Assembly (NCBI GenBank): GCA_947624985.1
Contig: CANQMO010000017.1
Location: 1 to 64,000 of the forward strand
DNA length: 64,000 nucleotides
Origin: an uncultured Oscillospiraceae bacterium
Lineage (GTDB): Bacteria > Bacillota > Clostridia > Oscillospirales > Oscillospiraceae
Reading direction: 5' to 3'
Within the stretch, counting starts at the first letter, position 1. Every line of letters begins with the position of its first letter. The notes below the pieces were generated by a model that made no database searches, had not been told where the DNA came from, and saw only the letters and a program-made list of their open reading frames with translations. Positions 27,969 through 36,817 of the stretch are shown piece by piece. A program made the translations under genes and the position numbers.

Positions 27969-27997
27969 GCGGGCCAGATCAGTCTGGCCCGCTTTCT
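27969..27997 (+). terminator. Terminator after the Clp operon, 25 bp before the next gene
   Basis: A 10-bp stem (27969-27978 with 27983-27992), loop TCAG, then TTTCT. The ABC exporter ATG is only about 25 bases further on, so that gene needs either a promoter inside repeat copy 3 or read-through of this hairpin. Confidence 0.75.
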
Positions 27998-28021
27998 AAA
28001 TCAGAAGGAACCGTACATACC

Positions 28022-29779
28022 ATGAAAGAAAAAGACTTCTCCTCCCATCCCATCCGCCTGTTCGCCAGCTATTATAAACCCCATATCCGGCTTTTCCTGC
28101 TGGACATGACCTGCGCGCTGCTGGCCTGCGTGGCAGACCTGACGTTCCCCTATGTGACCCGCTACACCCTCAATACCCTGCTGCCGGACCGGCTGTTCAG
28201 GCTGTTTTTCGCCGTTATGGGGCTCATGGCGGCGGCCTACATCGTCAAGGCCTTCTGCAAGTACACCATCACCTATCTGGGCCACCTGATGGGGGTCCGG
28301 CTGGAGGCGGACATGCGCACGGATATCCTGACCCATATCCAGAGCCTGTCCTTCTCCTTTTTCGACCGGAACCGGACCGGCGTGCTCATGAGCCGTATCA
28401 CCAATGACCTTTTCGCAATCACGGAGCTTTCTCACCACGGGCCGGAAAATCTGATGACCAGCCTGGTGACGCTGCTGGGCGCCTTCGCCATCCTGTGCAC
28501 CATCTGCTGGCCTCTGGCCCTTATCATCCTGGCGGTAGTGCCCTTTTTCATCCTGTTCACCGTCCACTGGAACGGGCGTATGGACGAGACGAACGCCGAG
28601 GTGAAAAAGAGCCTGGGAGAGATCAACGCCTCCATCGAGTCCGGTATCTCCGGCATCCGCACCGCCAAGGCCTTTGCCAACGAGGACACGGAGGCCGACA
28701 AATTCCGCTCCGCCAACGAGCGGTTCAAAAACGCCAAAAAGGCCTGGTACAGGACCATGGGTATCTACCACGCGGGTATCGACTCCACCATGAGCCTCAT
28801 GCAGGTGCTCACCATCACCGCAGGCGGGTTTTTCATCATGAAGGGGAAGATGGATTATGTCGACCTCATAACCTTCTCCCTGTACGTCTCCACCTTCGTC
28901 AGGCCCATCACGCAGCTGGCGGATTTCATCGAGGTGTTCACCGACGGCATGACCGGCTTCAACCGGTTCCGGGAGATCATGAACACAAAGCCGGAGATAC
29001 AGGATAAGCCGGACGCCAAGGACTTGCGGGATGTCCGCGGGGATGTGGAGTATAAGGACGTGTCCTTTTCCTACACCGACGGCGTGCCCGTGCTGGAGCA
29101 TGTGAGTTTTACGCTGCCCCGGGGGAAATGTCTGGCGGTGGTGGGGCCCTCCGGCGGCGGAAAGACAACGTTATGTCAACTTCTTCCCCGGTTCTACGAC
29201 GTGACCGCCGGGGCGGTGACGCTGGACGGTATCGACGTGCGGGACGTGACCCAGCGGAGCCTGCACCGGGCCATCGGTATCATCCAGCAGGACGTGTTCG
29301 TCTTTGCGGACACCATCCGGGAGAACATACGCTACGGCCGGCCGGACGCCACGGACGAGGAGATCGTGGCCGCCGCCGTCCGGGCGGAGATACACGAGGA
29401 GATACTGGCCCTGCCCAACGGGTACGACACCTTTGTGGGCGAGCGGGGCGTGATGCTGTCCGGGGGCCAGAAGCAGAGGCTCTCCATCGCCCGGGTCTTT
29501 TTGAAAAACCCGCCGGTGCTGATCCTGGACGAGGCCACCAGCGCCCTGGACAGCGTGACGGAGCAGCACATCCAGGCGTCCTTGGACGAGCTGGCCAAGG
29601 GCCGCACCAGCATCATCATCGCCCACCGGCTGTCCACCGTGAAAAACGCGGACCTGGTGGCGGTGGTAGAGGACGAGCATATCGTGGAGCTGGGCCCCCG
29701 GGAGGAACTGCTCGCCAAAAACGGCGCCTTCGCCCGGCTCTGGAACGCCCAGAACCTGTCGGCGCCCACCCAGGTATAA
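28022..29779 (+). CDS. ABC exporter, fused permease-ATPase
   Basis: 585 residues, a half-transporter with an N-terminal six-helix ABC_membrane domain (about 20-310) and a C-terminal ATPase. Walker A is GPSGGGKTT near residue 380, the Q-loop is [17 protein letters not shown], the signature is [17 protein letters not shown], Walker B is [11 protein letters not shown] and the H-loop is IAHRLSTV. It resembles MsbA/LmrA-type homodimeric exporters of lipids, drugs or peptides; the substrate is unknown. GAAGGA lies twelve bases before the ATG. A longer in-frame extension runs through repeat copy 3 and is rejected. Confidence 0.9.
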   Translation: MKEKDFSSHPIRLFASYYKPHIRLFLLDMTCALLACVADLTFPYVTRYTLNTLLPDRLFRLFFAVMGLMAAAYIVKAFCKYTITYLGHLMGVRLEADMRTDILTHIQSLSFSFFDRNRTGVLMSRITNDLFAITELSHHGPENLMTSLVTLLGAFAILCTICWPLALIILAVVPFFILFTVHWNGRMDETNAEVKKSLGEINASIESGISGIRTAKAFANEDTEADKFRSANERFKNAKKAWYRTMGIYHAGIDSTMSLMQVLTITAGGFFIMKGKMDYVDLITFSLYVSTFVRPITQLADFIEVFTDGMTGFNRFREIMNTKPEIQDKPDAKDLRDVRGDVEYKDVSFSYTDGVPVLEHVSFTLPRGKCLAVVGPSGGGKTTLCQLLPRFYDVTAGAVTLDGIDVRDVTQRSLHRAIGIIQQDVFVFADTIRENIRYGRPDATDEEIVAAAVRAEIHEEILALPNGYDTFVGERGVMLSGGQKQRLSIARVFLKNPPVLILDEATSALDSVTEQHIQASLDELAKGRTSIIIAHRLSTVKNADLVAVVEDEHIVELGPREELLAKNGAFARLWNAQNLSAPTQV

Positions 29780-29804
29780 AAAAGCCCCCTCGGGGGCTTT
29801 TTTT
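29778..29804 (+). terminator. Intrinsic terminator of the ABC exporter gene
   Basis: A-tract, GCCCC/GGGGC stem around a CTCG loop, then seven T residues. It overlaps the stop codon of the exporter. Confidence 0.9.
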
Positions 29805-29808
29805 GTTG

Positions 29809-29860
29809 TTGACAAAGCTGTCTATTGATGATAGACTGCGCTTGTCTATATGCAATAGAC
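29809..29860 (+). promoter_or_regulatory. Promoter with two BlaI-type operators
   Basis: TTGACA at 29809-29814, 17 bp, TAGACT at 29832-29837. Two perfect inverted repeats of the form GTCTAT-N5-ATAGAC lie at 29820-29836 (covering the -10 box) and 29844-29860 (covering the start of the transcript), with centres 24 bp apart. This fits cooperative binding of a BlaI/MecI dimer pair and autorepression. The half-site differs from the TACA/TGTA core of the staphylococcal operators. Confidence 0.88.
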
Positions 29861-29876
29861 AACGGAGGGTTTTCTG

Positions 29877-30239
29877 ATGGATAGCAGGCTGGGCGCGGTG
29901 GAGTCGCGCTTTGCGGACATCGTATGGAGCCGGGCGCCCCTGTCCACGGGGGAGCTGGTAAAGCTCTGCGCCCAGGCGCTGGACTGGAAGCGGACCACTA
30001 CCTACACCGTGCTGAAAAAGCTCTGCCAACGGGGCATATTCCAGCTTGACGGCGGCACGGTGACGGCCCGGATATCCCGAGAGGATTTTTACGCCGCCCG
30101 GAGCCAGGAATTCGTGGCGGAGTCCTTTCAGGGCTCTCTGCCCGCCTTTATCGCCGCGTTCACCAAAAATCGCCCCCTCTCCCGGTCGGAGGCCGCCCAG
30201 ATCCGTCGGATGATCGACGATTATACGGAGGATGACTGA
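29877..30239 (+). CDS. BlaI/MecI/CopY family repressor
   Basis: 120 residues, one winged helix plus a C-terminal dimer helix, the normal BlaI length. Recognition region WKRTTTYTVLKKLCQRGIF (about 38-56) is the helix-turn-helix of the family. The protein should repress its own operon through the two operators upstream and be inactivated when the partner BlaR1-type protease is triggered. CGGAGGG lies before the ATG. Three bases separate it from the protease gene. No beta-lactamase or PBP2a gene is linked, so the response may concern another cell-wall or envelope stress. Confidence 0.92.
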   Translation: MDSRLGAVESRFADIVWSRAPLSTGELVKLCAQALDWKRTTTYTVLKKLCQRGIFQLDGGTVTARISREDFYAARSQEFVAESFQGSLPAFIAAFTKNRPLSRSEAAQIRRMIDDYTEDD

Positions 30240-30241
30240 GC

Positions 30242-32122
30242 ATGCTCGTCCGTCTCGTCAACACAAGCATATCCGCCGGATGGCTGATACTGGCTATCAT
30301 GGCGCTGCGGGTCCTGTGCCGGCGGCTGCCCCGTTCCATCGTCTGCGCGTCATGGGCTCTGGTGGCCGTGCGGCTGCTGTGCCCGTTCTCCATCCGAAGC
30401 CCCCTCAGTGTGCTCCCCAGCGGCCAGACCATACCGGTCAGCGCCCTGAACGCGGTCTCGGCGGCGCGTTCCGTCACCTTGGACGTGGTGGTGAATCCGT
30501 TCTATCCCGACCCGGTACAGACACCTACCGGCTTCCCGGCCCGCAGCATCCAGGCGCTGAATACCTACGGCACATACGTATGGCTGGCGGGGCTTGGCAT
30601 ACTGGCGGTCTACGGGCTTTTCAGCTACCTCCGGCTGCGGCGGGCCGTGCGGGTCTCGCTCCGGCTGCAGGACAACGCCTATCTCTGCGACTGGGTCCGC
30701 TCGCCCTTTATCCTGGGCCTGGCGCGGCCCCGGATCTACCTGCCCTCCGCCATGGACCCGGACTATGTCCCCTATGTGCTGGCCCACGAGCGGGCCCATC
30801 TGAAACGGCATGACCACTGGTGGAAGGCCCTGGGCTTCGCCCTGACGGCGGTGTACTGGTTCGACCCGCTGGTGTGGGCGGCCTATGCCCTGCTGGGCAG
30901 GGATATCGAGCTTGCCTGCGACGAGCGGGCCGTCCGGGACATGGACGGTTCGGAAAAGAAGCGCTATTCCGAGATACTTCTGGCCTGCGGCACGGCCGGG
31001 CCCGGGGCCTTAGTGAGTCCTCTGACCTTCGGAGAGGTGGGGGTGAAGGCCCGGATCAAGGCGGTGCTGCGTTACAAAAAACCGGCCCGCTGGGCCGCGG
31101 GCCTGGGGGCTGCCCTGGGGCTGGTGCTGGCGGTGTGTTTTCTGACAGACCCCCAGGCGGACTATACGGACGTGGCCGCGGTCCCCTCTCCCACGCCCAT
31201 CGTGCACCGGATGGGTGTGGGCGATATCGCCGTGCCCGGCGGCTACGGGGACCCGGAGACCGGCAGCGCCGCCGGAGACGGGCGCGGCTATACCGTGCAG
31301 GACGAGTTCCCCAGCGCCAGGACCGGGAGCCTGCCCAGCCTTATCTACTGCAACGGCCAGCTCTACGGGGCGGTGGACCCCTATTCCTTCGGGCTCGTCT
31401 GGGGCGACATGCGCTCGTCCCCGGTCCTGGGCCGGATCGAGAGCGTGGTGTCCCGGGACCGGCTCCCGGAGCGGGAGTGGCAGACCAACGACAGCCGCCT
31501 GGCCGGGCTGGAGGTCCAGGGCGGCAGAGACTGCCTGTATGTGGCGCTTGCAGACCATGAGATATTTTACGAGCCCTACGACCCCGGCCTGGAGGACCGC
31601 ATCGCCGCCATGCTGTCCGACGAGGAGAGCTTCGCCGCGGGTCTCGCGGCCCAGCAGACCGCCGACGGCGCCACCGAGGCCCTCACCTATGAGGAATACG
31701 CGGCCCGCTTCGGCTTTGACCTGGTGTCCCCGGCGGCGGGGATACCGGATGGATTCAAAAATTCCGGCTATGTGTTCGTCCGCACGGAGTTCGTCCACAC
31801 GGACCCGGGCGGCTCCGACCAGGTCACGTCGGTCTGCCAGCTTCTGTACGACTTTGACCGGCAGGCGGCCCTGACACTGTACCAATACCCCAACGCCACC
31901 GTGTGGGAGTACCCCCGGTTCTATTATACCGATACCGACGAGCTGGGCCGGCCCCTCCGGGACCTGGGCTGGTTCACCCATCAGGCGGTGTATGCCGGCT
32001 TTATGGGCACGACCCAGGTCCATCTGTCCCTCCGGTCCGCCCAGGACCTGGGCCAGGTCTACTGCCGGGACCTGCTGGCGGCCGTCGCCGGGGTGGAGAG
32101 CGACGTGCTGGGCGGCTACTGA
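30242..32122 (+). CDS. BlaR1-type M56 sensor metallopeptidase
   Basis: 626 residues. The N-terminal membrane protease domain has the zinc motif HERAH near residues 181-185 and the second ligand region LACDERAVRD near 225, as in BlaR1/MecR1. A last membrane helix lies about 282-302 (LGAALGLVLAVCF). The extracellular C-terminal 320 residues are not a penicillin-binding domain: there is no SxxK or KTG motif. The signal sensed is therefore likely not a beta-lactam. On stimulation it should cleave, or cause cleavage of, the BlaI-like repressor. It is transcribed with it and with the membrane protein downstream. Confidence 0.87.
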   Translation: MLVRLVNTSISAGWLILAIMALRVLCRRLPRSIVCASWALVAVRLLCPFSIRSPLSVLPSGQTIPVSALNAVSAARSVTLDVVVNPFYPDPVQTPTGFPARSIQALNTYGTYVWLAGLGILAVYGLFSYLRLRRAVRVSLRLQDNAYLCDWVRSPFILGLARPRIYLPSAMDPDYVPYVLAHERAHLKRHDHWWKALGFALTAVYWFDPLVWAAYALLGRDIELACDERAVRDMDGSEKKRYSEILLACGTAGPGALVSPLTFGEVGVKARIKAVLRYKKPARWAAGLGAALGLVLAVCFLTDPQADYTDVAAVPSPTPIVHRMGVGDIAVPGGYGDPETGSAAGDGRGYTVQDEFPSARTGSLPSLIYCNGQLYGAVDPYSFGLVWGDMRSSPVLGRIESVVSRDRLPEREWQTNDSRLAGLEVQGGRDCLYVALADHEIFYEPYDPGLEDRIAAMLSDEESFAAGLAAQQTADGATEALTYEEYAARFGFDLVSPAAGIPDGFKNSGYVFVRTEFVHTDPGGSDQVTSVCQLLYDFDRQAALTLYQYPNATVWEYPRFYYTDTDELGRPLRDLGWFTHQAVYAGFMGTTQVHLSLRSAQDLGQVYCRDLLAAVAGVESDVLGGY

Positions 32123-32137
32123 CCGGCGAGGCGAACG

Positions 32138-33649
32138 ATGAAGCGGTTTTCCAAAATCTGCGCCCTGGCGGCGCTGGGCTTCTATCTGGCGGGACTGTAT
32201 CTTTTGTGGCGGCTGTGTCAGTACGGGATACACGCCTGGCATCTGCGGTACTGGCTGGCCGGCTGCGGGGCAGCCTTCCTCCTGTGCCTAGCCGGTGGGC
32301 TGGCCATCCGCCGCTGGGCAGGGCAGGAGCAGGCGGGCCCCGTGCGGCGGGGCCCCGCATTTTGGTGCTGCCTGGCGCTGGCCATAGCGGCAACGGTCTG
32401 GTCCGGGAGCCGTATCATATACGCGGCCATCCCCTATCATGGGGCCCTGTCCTGGCAGATCGACAAGTGGATGAACCACAAAAATATTCTCCTGGAGCAT
32501 GACGATCTTCTCGCGGACGGGCCGGAGGGCTTTCTGACCGATCTGGACCGCCGAATGCGCCTGCCCTCGGAGCTCTACACGACCAACGCCCTGCGCATCA
32601 CCTTCGACGGCGACGGGAGCATCCGGACCATCTACGCGTCCCTGTACGGCCCGGACCGCAGGGGCACGGCCCGGATGAGCTATCTCATCGGCTATGACCG
32701 GGCCGGATCGGAGAAAATGGACGTGTGGCGGGACAGATATACGGGCTACGGCGCATCCTACGACGAGGACGAGCGTCTGGGACCTCTGACGGTGCTCTGG
32801 CACAGCGGCGCGGTGGCGGAGCAGCTGGCCCGGTGGCGGGATGAGGATGGCGAGGCCGACAGAGCCGTCTATACCCTGTCCTATGCGGGAGCACAACAAT
32901 TCGCGACAGCGGAAGGACTGGTCCTTCTGCCCGGGGACGCGGACGGGGACGGTGTGCAGTCCGGCGTGGACGATCTCTCTGTGCTGCGGGGCGGCGGCCA
33001 TGTCACCGGCTTCACCCTGACCCTCTCCCGGCAAAACGGCGGGCAGTCCCAGTCCGTCAGCTATATCATGGAGCCGGACTATACCAGCCCCCAGCAGATC
33101 ATGGATGCCGAACAGGCCCGCCAGATCGAAGAAGCGAAGGCCGCGGACGGCTGGATCACCGGCCGGACCAACGAGGACATGTACTTTTTCCTGAACGACC
33201 AGGCCGGCTGGCGGCTGGTCGTCACGGACGCGGCCCTGGGCAGCCGGTTCTACGTGCTGGAGCGGACAGAGGACGGCGGGGACAGCTGGGAGCGGATCAA
33301 CACCGATCCCTTTGGCGGCAGGATCGGCCAGGCGGAGGGTCTGGTGTTCTTTGACGGGTCCTTTGGCTTCGCGGGCCTTGCAGGGGCGTCCCAGTCCTAT
33401 TCCACCTTGTACGTGACCCGGGACGGCGGCCTCACCTTCGACGCGGTGGACCTGCCCCTGGACACCGTTACGGCGCTGCCGCCGCTGGGGCAGGAGCTGG
33501 GATATACGGCGGCGGATTACGATTACTGTGAAATGCCGGAGCGGACGGGGGAGACGCTGCTGGTCACCGTCGTCCCGGACAAAGGCGAGCGTGAAGGACT
33601 GGTTTTCCGGTCGGAGGACCGGGGCATGACCTGGCGCGTTACGGATTAG
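32138..33649 (+). CDS. Membrane protein with Asp-box repeats
   Basis: 503 residues. There are three N-terminal membrane helices (about 8-28, 38-58, 72-93) and then a 400-residue extracellular part. In its C-terminal half three Asp-box-like motifs appear, TEDGGDSWE, TRDGGLTFD and SEDRGMTWR, as in sialidase/BNR-type beta-propellers. Three Asp boxes are too few to call a sialidase, and no catalytic Arg triad or signal can be assigned. It is the last gene of the BlaI-BlaR1 operon and so is a likely regulated output or an accessory to the sensor. Function unknown. Confidence 0.7.
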   Translation: MKRFSKICALAALGFYLAGLYLLWRLCQYGIHAWHLRYWLAGCGAAFLLCLAGGLAIRRWAGQEQAGPVRRGPAFWCCLALAIAATVWSGSRIIYAAIPYHGALSWQIDKWMNHKNILLEHDDLLADGPEGFLTDLDRRMRLPSELYTTNALRITFDGDGSIRTIYASLYGPDRRGTARMSYLIGYDRAGSEKMDVWRDRYTGYGASYDEDERLGPLTVLWHSGAVAEQLARWRDEDGEADRAVYTLSYAGAQQFATAEGLVLLPGDADGDGVQSGVDDLSVLRGGGHVTGFTLTLSRQNGGQSQSVSYIMEPDYTSPQQIMDAEQARQIEEAKAADGWITGRTNEDMYFFLNDQAGWRLVVTDAALGSRFYVLERTEDGGDSWERINTDPFGGRIGQAEGLVFFDGSFGFAGLAGASQSYSTLYVTRDGGLTFDAVDLPLDTVTALPPLGQELGYTAADYDYCEMPERTGETLLVTVVPDKGEREGLVFRSEDRGMTWRVTD

Positions 33650-33666
33650 CTGTGCGCATAATAGGC

Positions 33667-33709
33667 AAAAGACAAGGCCGGGAGCCAAACGCTCCCGGCC
33701 TTGTCTTTT
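33667..33709. terminator. Strong bidirectional terminator
   Basis: A perfect 19-bp stem (33667-33685 with 33691-33709) with loop CAAAC, an A-tract at one end and T-tract at the other. It separates the convergent BlaI operon and csoR-copA operon. Confidence 0.95.
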
Positions 33710-33719
33710 GTGCGGTCTC

Positions 33720-36473
33720 TCAGGCGATGCCCTTGACGGTATAATCCTGGTCCTCCACGGCCTTTTTCAAGACCTCGTCGGCCACGTCGGCGGTCAGGGT
33801 CACCACGGCGGTGCCTTTCTCGTGGCTCACTTCGGCCACGGCAACGCCGTCCACGGCCTCCAGCGCCTTCTTCACCCGGGCCTCGCAGTGGCCGCACATC
33901 ATGCCCTCGATCTTCATGGTCTTTTCCATCGTCTCATTCTCCTTTTCATCTGATAGTTTTTGGTTATCCTTTGAAACGTCCTCCGGCTTGCCGGGGATGT
34001 TTTCGTCAGGCGAGGAAGACGGCGCGGGACATACTTTGTGTATTTCCAAGCCGTCCGACGCCGCATGGCGGGAACAGCCCCGCGAGCTGTCGTCTTTCGC
34101 AGCAGCTTCCGGCTCGCCGGGGATATTCTCGTCAGGCGAGGAAGACGGCGCGGGACATACTTTGTGTATTTCCAAGCCGTCTGACGACGCATGGCGGGAA
34201 CAGCCCCGCGAGCCGTCGTGCATTTTGAACAGATTCAGCCGCAAAGCATTGGTCACCACACAGAAGCTGGACAGGCTCATGGCCGCCGCGCCGAACATGG
34301 GGTTCATCTCCCAGCCCAGCAAATGGATGAACAGGCCAGCCGCAAGGGGGATGCCAAGGGTATTGTAGATGAACGCCCAGAACAGGTTCTCCCGGATGTT
34401 GCGCAGGGTGGCCCGGCTGAGCCGGATGGCCGCCGGCACATCCGCCAGGGCGCTTTTCATCAGCACCACGTCCGCCGCGTCGATGGCCACGTCCGTGCCC
34501 GCGCTCACCGCCATGCCGATATCCGCGGCTGTCAGGGCCGGGGCGTCGTTGACACCGTCGCCCACCATGATGACCTTGCCCTTCTCCTTCAGGCGGCGGA
34601 TCACGCTCTCCTTGCCCTCCGGCAGCACCCCGGCCACTACCTCGTCTACCCCGGCCTGGGTACCGATGGCCCGGGCGGTGCGCTCGTTGTCGCCGGTGAT
34701 CATGACCACATGCAGGCCCATGTCCCGCAGGGCCGCCACGGCCTCGGGACTGTCGGGCCGGATCACGTCCGCCACGGCGATCACGCCCAGCAGTCTGCCC
34801 TCTCTGGCGAAGAACAGAGGCGTCTTGCCTTCTCCGGCCAGCCGCTCCGCATCCCGGCGCACCGCGTCCGGCACGCTCACCTGACCGCCGATAAAGCTCT
34901 GGCTGCCGCCCACCAGCGTCTGCCCGTCCAGCGAGGCGGTGAGCCCGTTGCCGGGCAGGGCCCGGAAATCTGCCACCGGCGCCGGCGCGATACCCTCCGC
35001 GGCCGCCCGGTCCATGACGGCCCGGGCCAGGGGGTGCTCGCTGCCCTGCTCCAAAGCGCAGGCCAGCGTCAGTACCTCCCGCTCCGAAAGGCCGTCCGCC
35101 GGGAGGATATCCGTCACCTGGGGCGCGCCCCGGGTGATGGTGCCGGTCTTATCCATCGCCACGATCCGGGCTTTGCCCGTCTCCTCCAGAGAGGCGGCGG
35201 TCTTGAACAGCACGCCGTTTTTCGCGCCCACGCCGCTGCCCACCATCACCGCCACCGGCGTGGCCAGGCCCAGGGCGCAGGGGCAGCTTATGACCAGCAC
35301 GGAGATACCTCTCGCCAGGGCGAAGCCTGGCGTCTGCCCGGCGATCAGCCACCCGGCCGCCGTCACGACGGCGATGGCGATGACCGTGGGCACGAACACG
35401 CCGGAGACCCGGTCCGCCAGCTTGGCGATGGGGGCCTTGGTGGCCGCCGCGTCGCTGACCATGCGGATGATCTGGGCCAGAGCGGTGTCCTGCCCCACCC
35501 GGGTGGCCCGGCAGCGGAGGAACCCGGACCGGTTGGTGGTGCCCGCCGACACAGGGTCCCCCTCGGCCTTATCCACCGGGATGCTCTCCCCGGTGAGAGT
35601 GGACTCGTCCACCGCGCCGCTCCCGGCGATCAGCACCCCGTCCACCGGGATGTTCTCCCCGGGCCGGACCACGAACTCGTCCCCGGGCCGGACCTGCTCC
35701 ACCGGCACCTCCGTCTCCGTCCCGTCCCGCACCACCGACGCGGTCCTGGGGGAGAGCTTCATCAGGCTCTTCAGCGCGTCCGTGGTCCGGCCCTTGCTGC
35801 GGGCCTCCAGCGTCTTGCCCACGGTGATCAGCGTCAGGATCATGGCCGCGCTCTCAAAATAGTATTCGTCCATGTAGGCCATGGCCGCCGCCGGGCCGCC
35901 GTCCATCATGGCGGAGCTGGCCGCGAACAGGGCCCACAGGCTGTACCCGAAGGCCGCCGCCGCTCCCAGCGCCACCAGCGAGTCCATATTGGGCGCCCGC
36001 CGGGCCAGGGCTTTGAAGCCGGAGATGAAAAACTTCCCGTTGATCACCATCACCGCCGCCGTCAGCACCAGCTCGTAGACGCCGATGGAGACGATGTTCC
36101 CCCGGAGAAAGCCGGGCAGCGGCCAGCCCCACATCATGTGCCCCATGGACACATACATCAGCGGCAGCAGTATCGCCGCGCTGGCCACGAGCCGCCGGAT
36201 GAGGCGAGGCGTCTCCCGGTCCGCCAGAGCGTCCTCTCCCCGGTCGGGAGCGGCGCCCTCTCCGGCGGCGCTCTGAGCCTTGGGCGCGGCGCCGTAGCCC
36301 GCCTTTTCTACCGCCGCCACGATATCCGCGGGACTGGCCGTGCCCTCCACGCCCATGGAATTGGTCAGCAGGCTCACCGCGCAGTCCGTCACCCCTGGCA
36401 CCGCCCGGACCGCCTTTTCCACCCGGGCACTGCACGCCGCGCAGCTCATGCCCGTTACCGCATATTGTTCCAT
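33720..36473 (-). CDS. copA: Copper-exporting P1B-type ATPase with C-terminal HMA domain
   Basis: 917 residues. An N-terminal HMA domain has GMSCAAC (Cys11, 14). The actuator carries LTGES, the membrane metal site is SCPCALG near residue 394, the phosphorylation site is DKTGT near 441, followed by SEHPLA and GDGVNDAPA near 640. Cu+ is pumped out using ATP. Beyond the usual end (about residue 750) comes a linker with two tandem 42-residue repeats, each with C-x2-H-x8-H-x2-C, then a second HMA domain (MMCGHCEARV, last 69 residues). That domain begins at an internal ATG with its own Shine-Dalgarno sequence, so a separate CopZ chaperone may also be made. Expressed behind csoR. Confidence 0.95.
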   Translation of the reverse strand: MEQYAVTGMSCAACSARVEKAVRAVPGVTDCAVSLLTNSMGVEGTASPADIVAAVEKAGYGAAPKAQSAAGEGAAPDRGEDALADRETPRLIRRLVASAAILLPLMYVSMGHMMWGWPLPGFLRGNIVSIGVYELVLTAAVMVINGKFFISGFKALARRAPNMDSLVALGAAAAFGYSLWALFAASSAMMDGGPAAAMAYMDEYYFESAAMILTLITVGKTLEARSKGRTTDALKSLMKLSPRTASVVRDGTETEVPVEQVRPGDEFVVRPGENIPVDGVLIAGSGAVDESTLTGESIPVDKAEGDPVSAGTTNRSGFLRCRATRVGQDTALAQIIRMVSDAAATKAPIAKLADRVSGVFVPTVIAIAVVTAAGWLIAGQTPGFALARGISVLVISCPCALGLATPVAVMVGSGVGAKNGVLFKTAASLEETGKARIVAMDKTGTITRGAPQVTDILPADGLSEREVLTLACALEQGSEHPLARAVMDRAAAEGIAPAPVADFRALPGNGLTASLDGQTLVGGSQSFIGGQVSVPDAVRRDAERLAGEGKTPLFFAREGRLLGVIAVADVIRPDSPEAVAALRDMGLHVVMITGDNERTARAIGTQAGVDEVVAGVLPEGKESVIRRLKEKGKVIMVGDGVNDAPALTAADIGMAVSAGTDVAIDAADVVLMKSALADVPAAIRLSRATLRNIRENLFWAFIYNTLGIPLAAGLFIHLLGWEMNPMFGAAAMSLSSFCVVTNALRLNLFKMHDGSRGCSRHASSDGLEIHKVCPAPSSSPDENIPGEPEAAAKDDSSRGCSRHAASDGLEIHKVCPAPSSSPDENIPGKPEDVSKDNQKLSDEKENETMEKTMKIEGMMCGHCEARVKKALEAVDGVAVAEVSHEKGTAVVTLTADVADEVLKKAVEDQDYTVKGIA
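33927..33944 (-). promoter_or_regulatory. copZ: Internal ribosome binding site and start for a CopZ-like product
   Basis: On the minus strand AAGGAG (33944-33939), nine bases, then ATG at 33929, in frame with copA. Translation from here gives a 69-residue HMA protein starting MEKTMKIEGMMCGHCE, a complete CopZ-sized copper chaperone ending at the copA stop. In E. coli, copA yields a chaperone-like fragment by frameshift; here re-initiation would do it. Confidence 0.5.
33983..34216 (-). repeat. Tandem 126-bp repeat in the copA linker
   Basis: Two direct copies begin at 33983 and 34109 (period 126 bp, 42 codons). They are nearly identical over about 105 bp. Each encodes RGCSRHA..DGLEIHKVCP and then PAPSSSPDENIPG. 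The paired Cys and His residues are intact in both copies. Confidence 0.9.
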
Positions 36474-36488
36474 ACAGGGACCCCCTTG

Positions 36489-36797
36489 TTATTTCATCAG
36501 CTTTTGCAGCGTGACCACCAGCTCGTCGATCACGCTCTCGTCCCCGGCTTTGATGTCCCGGACCACACAGCCTTTGATGTGGCTGGCGATCAGGTCCCGG
36601 TTGAAGGCGTTCACCGCCGCGTTCACCGCTGCGGACTGGACCAGCACGTCCGTACAGTAGGCGTCCTTCTCTATCATGCCCCGAATGCCGCGGATCTGTC
36701 CCTCGATCCGGTTCAGCCGGTGGATGAGCTTCTTCCGCTCCGCAGCGGACCGCTCCGTGCTCTTCCCGCCGCAGCCGCAGCACTTCTCTCCGTCCAT
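36489..36797 (-). CDS. csoR: Copper-sensing repressor CsoR
   Basis: 102 residues. CsoR family four-helix bundle with the copper ligand set Cys-His-Cys: AYCTD in the second helix, then ASHIKGC in the third. LIHRLNRIEGQIRGI is the usual first helix. The short N-terminal tail EKCCGCGGKS adds further cysteines, common in clostridial members. Cu+ binding releases DNA and derepresses copA 15 bp downstream. Start at 36797 has AAGGAGG nine bases upstream. Two operator palindromes surround the promoter. Confidence 0.95.
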   Translation of the reverse strand: MDGEKCCGCGGKSTERSAAERKKLIHRLNRIEGQIRGIRGMIEKDAYCTDVLVQSAAVNAAVNAFNRDLIASHIKGCVVRDIKAGDESVIDELVVTLQKLMK

Positions 36798-36817
36798 GGC
36801 CGCGCCTCCTTTGCAAT

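Noticed and set aside
27809..28021. N-terminal extension of the ABC exporter
   Set aside because: The extension is translated repeat DNA and terminator; the family starts at the residue encoded at 28022.
32120..32137. GGCGAGGCGAACG between the sensor gene and the next gene, resembling the repeat tail
   Set aside because: Only a few bases match, and no hairpin 1 or 2 is present.
33720..33929. CopZ as an independent gene
   Set aside because: The reading frame is continuous with copA without a stop, so it is listed only as a possible internal translation product.
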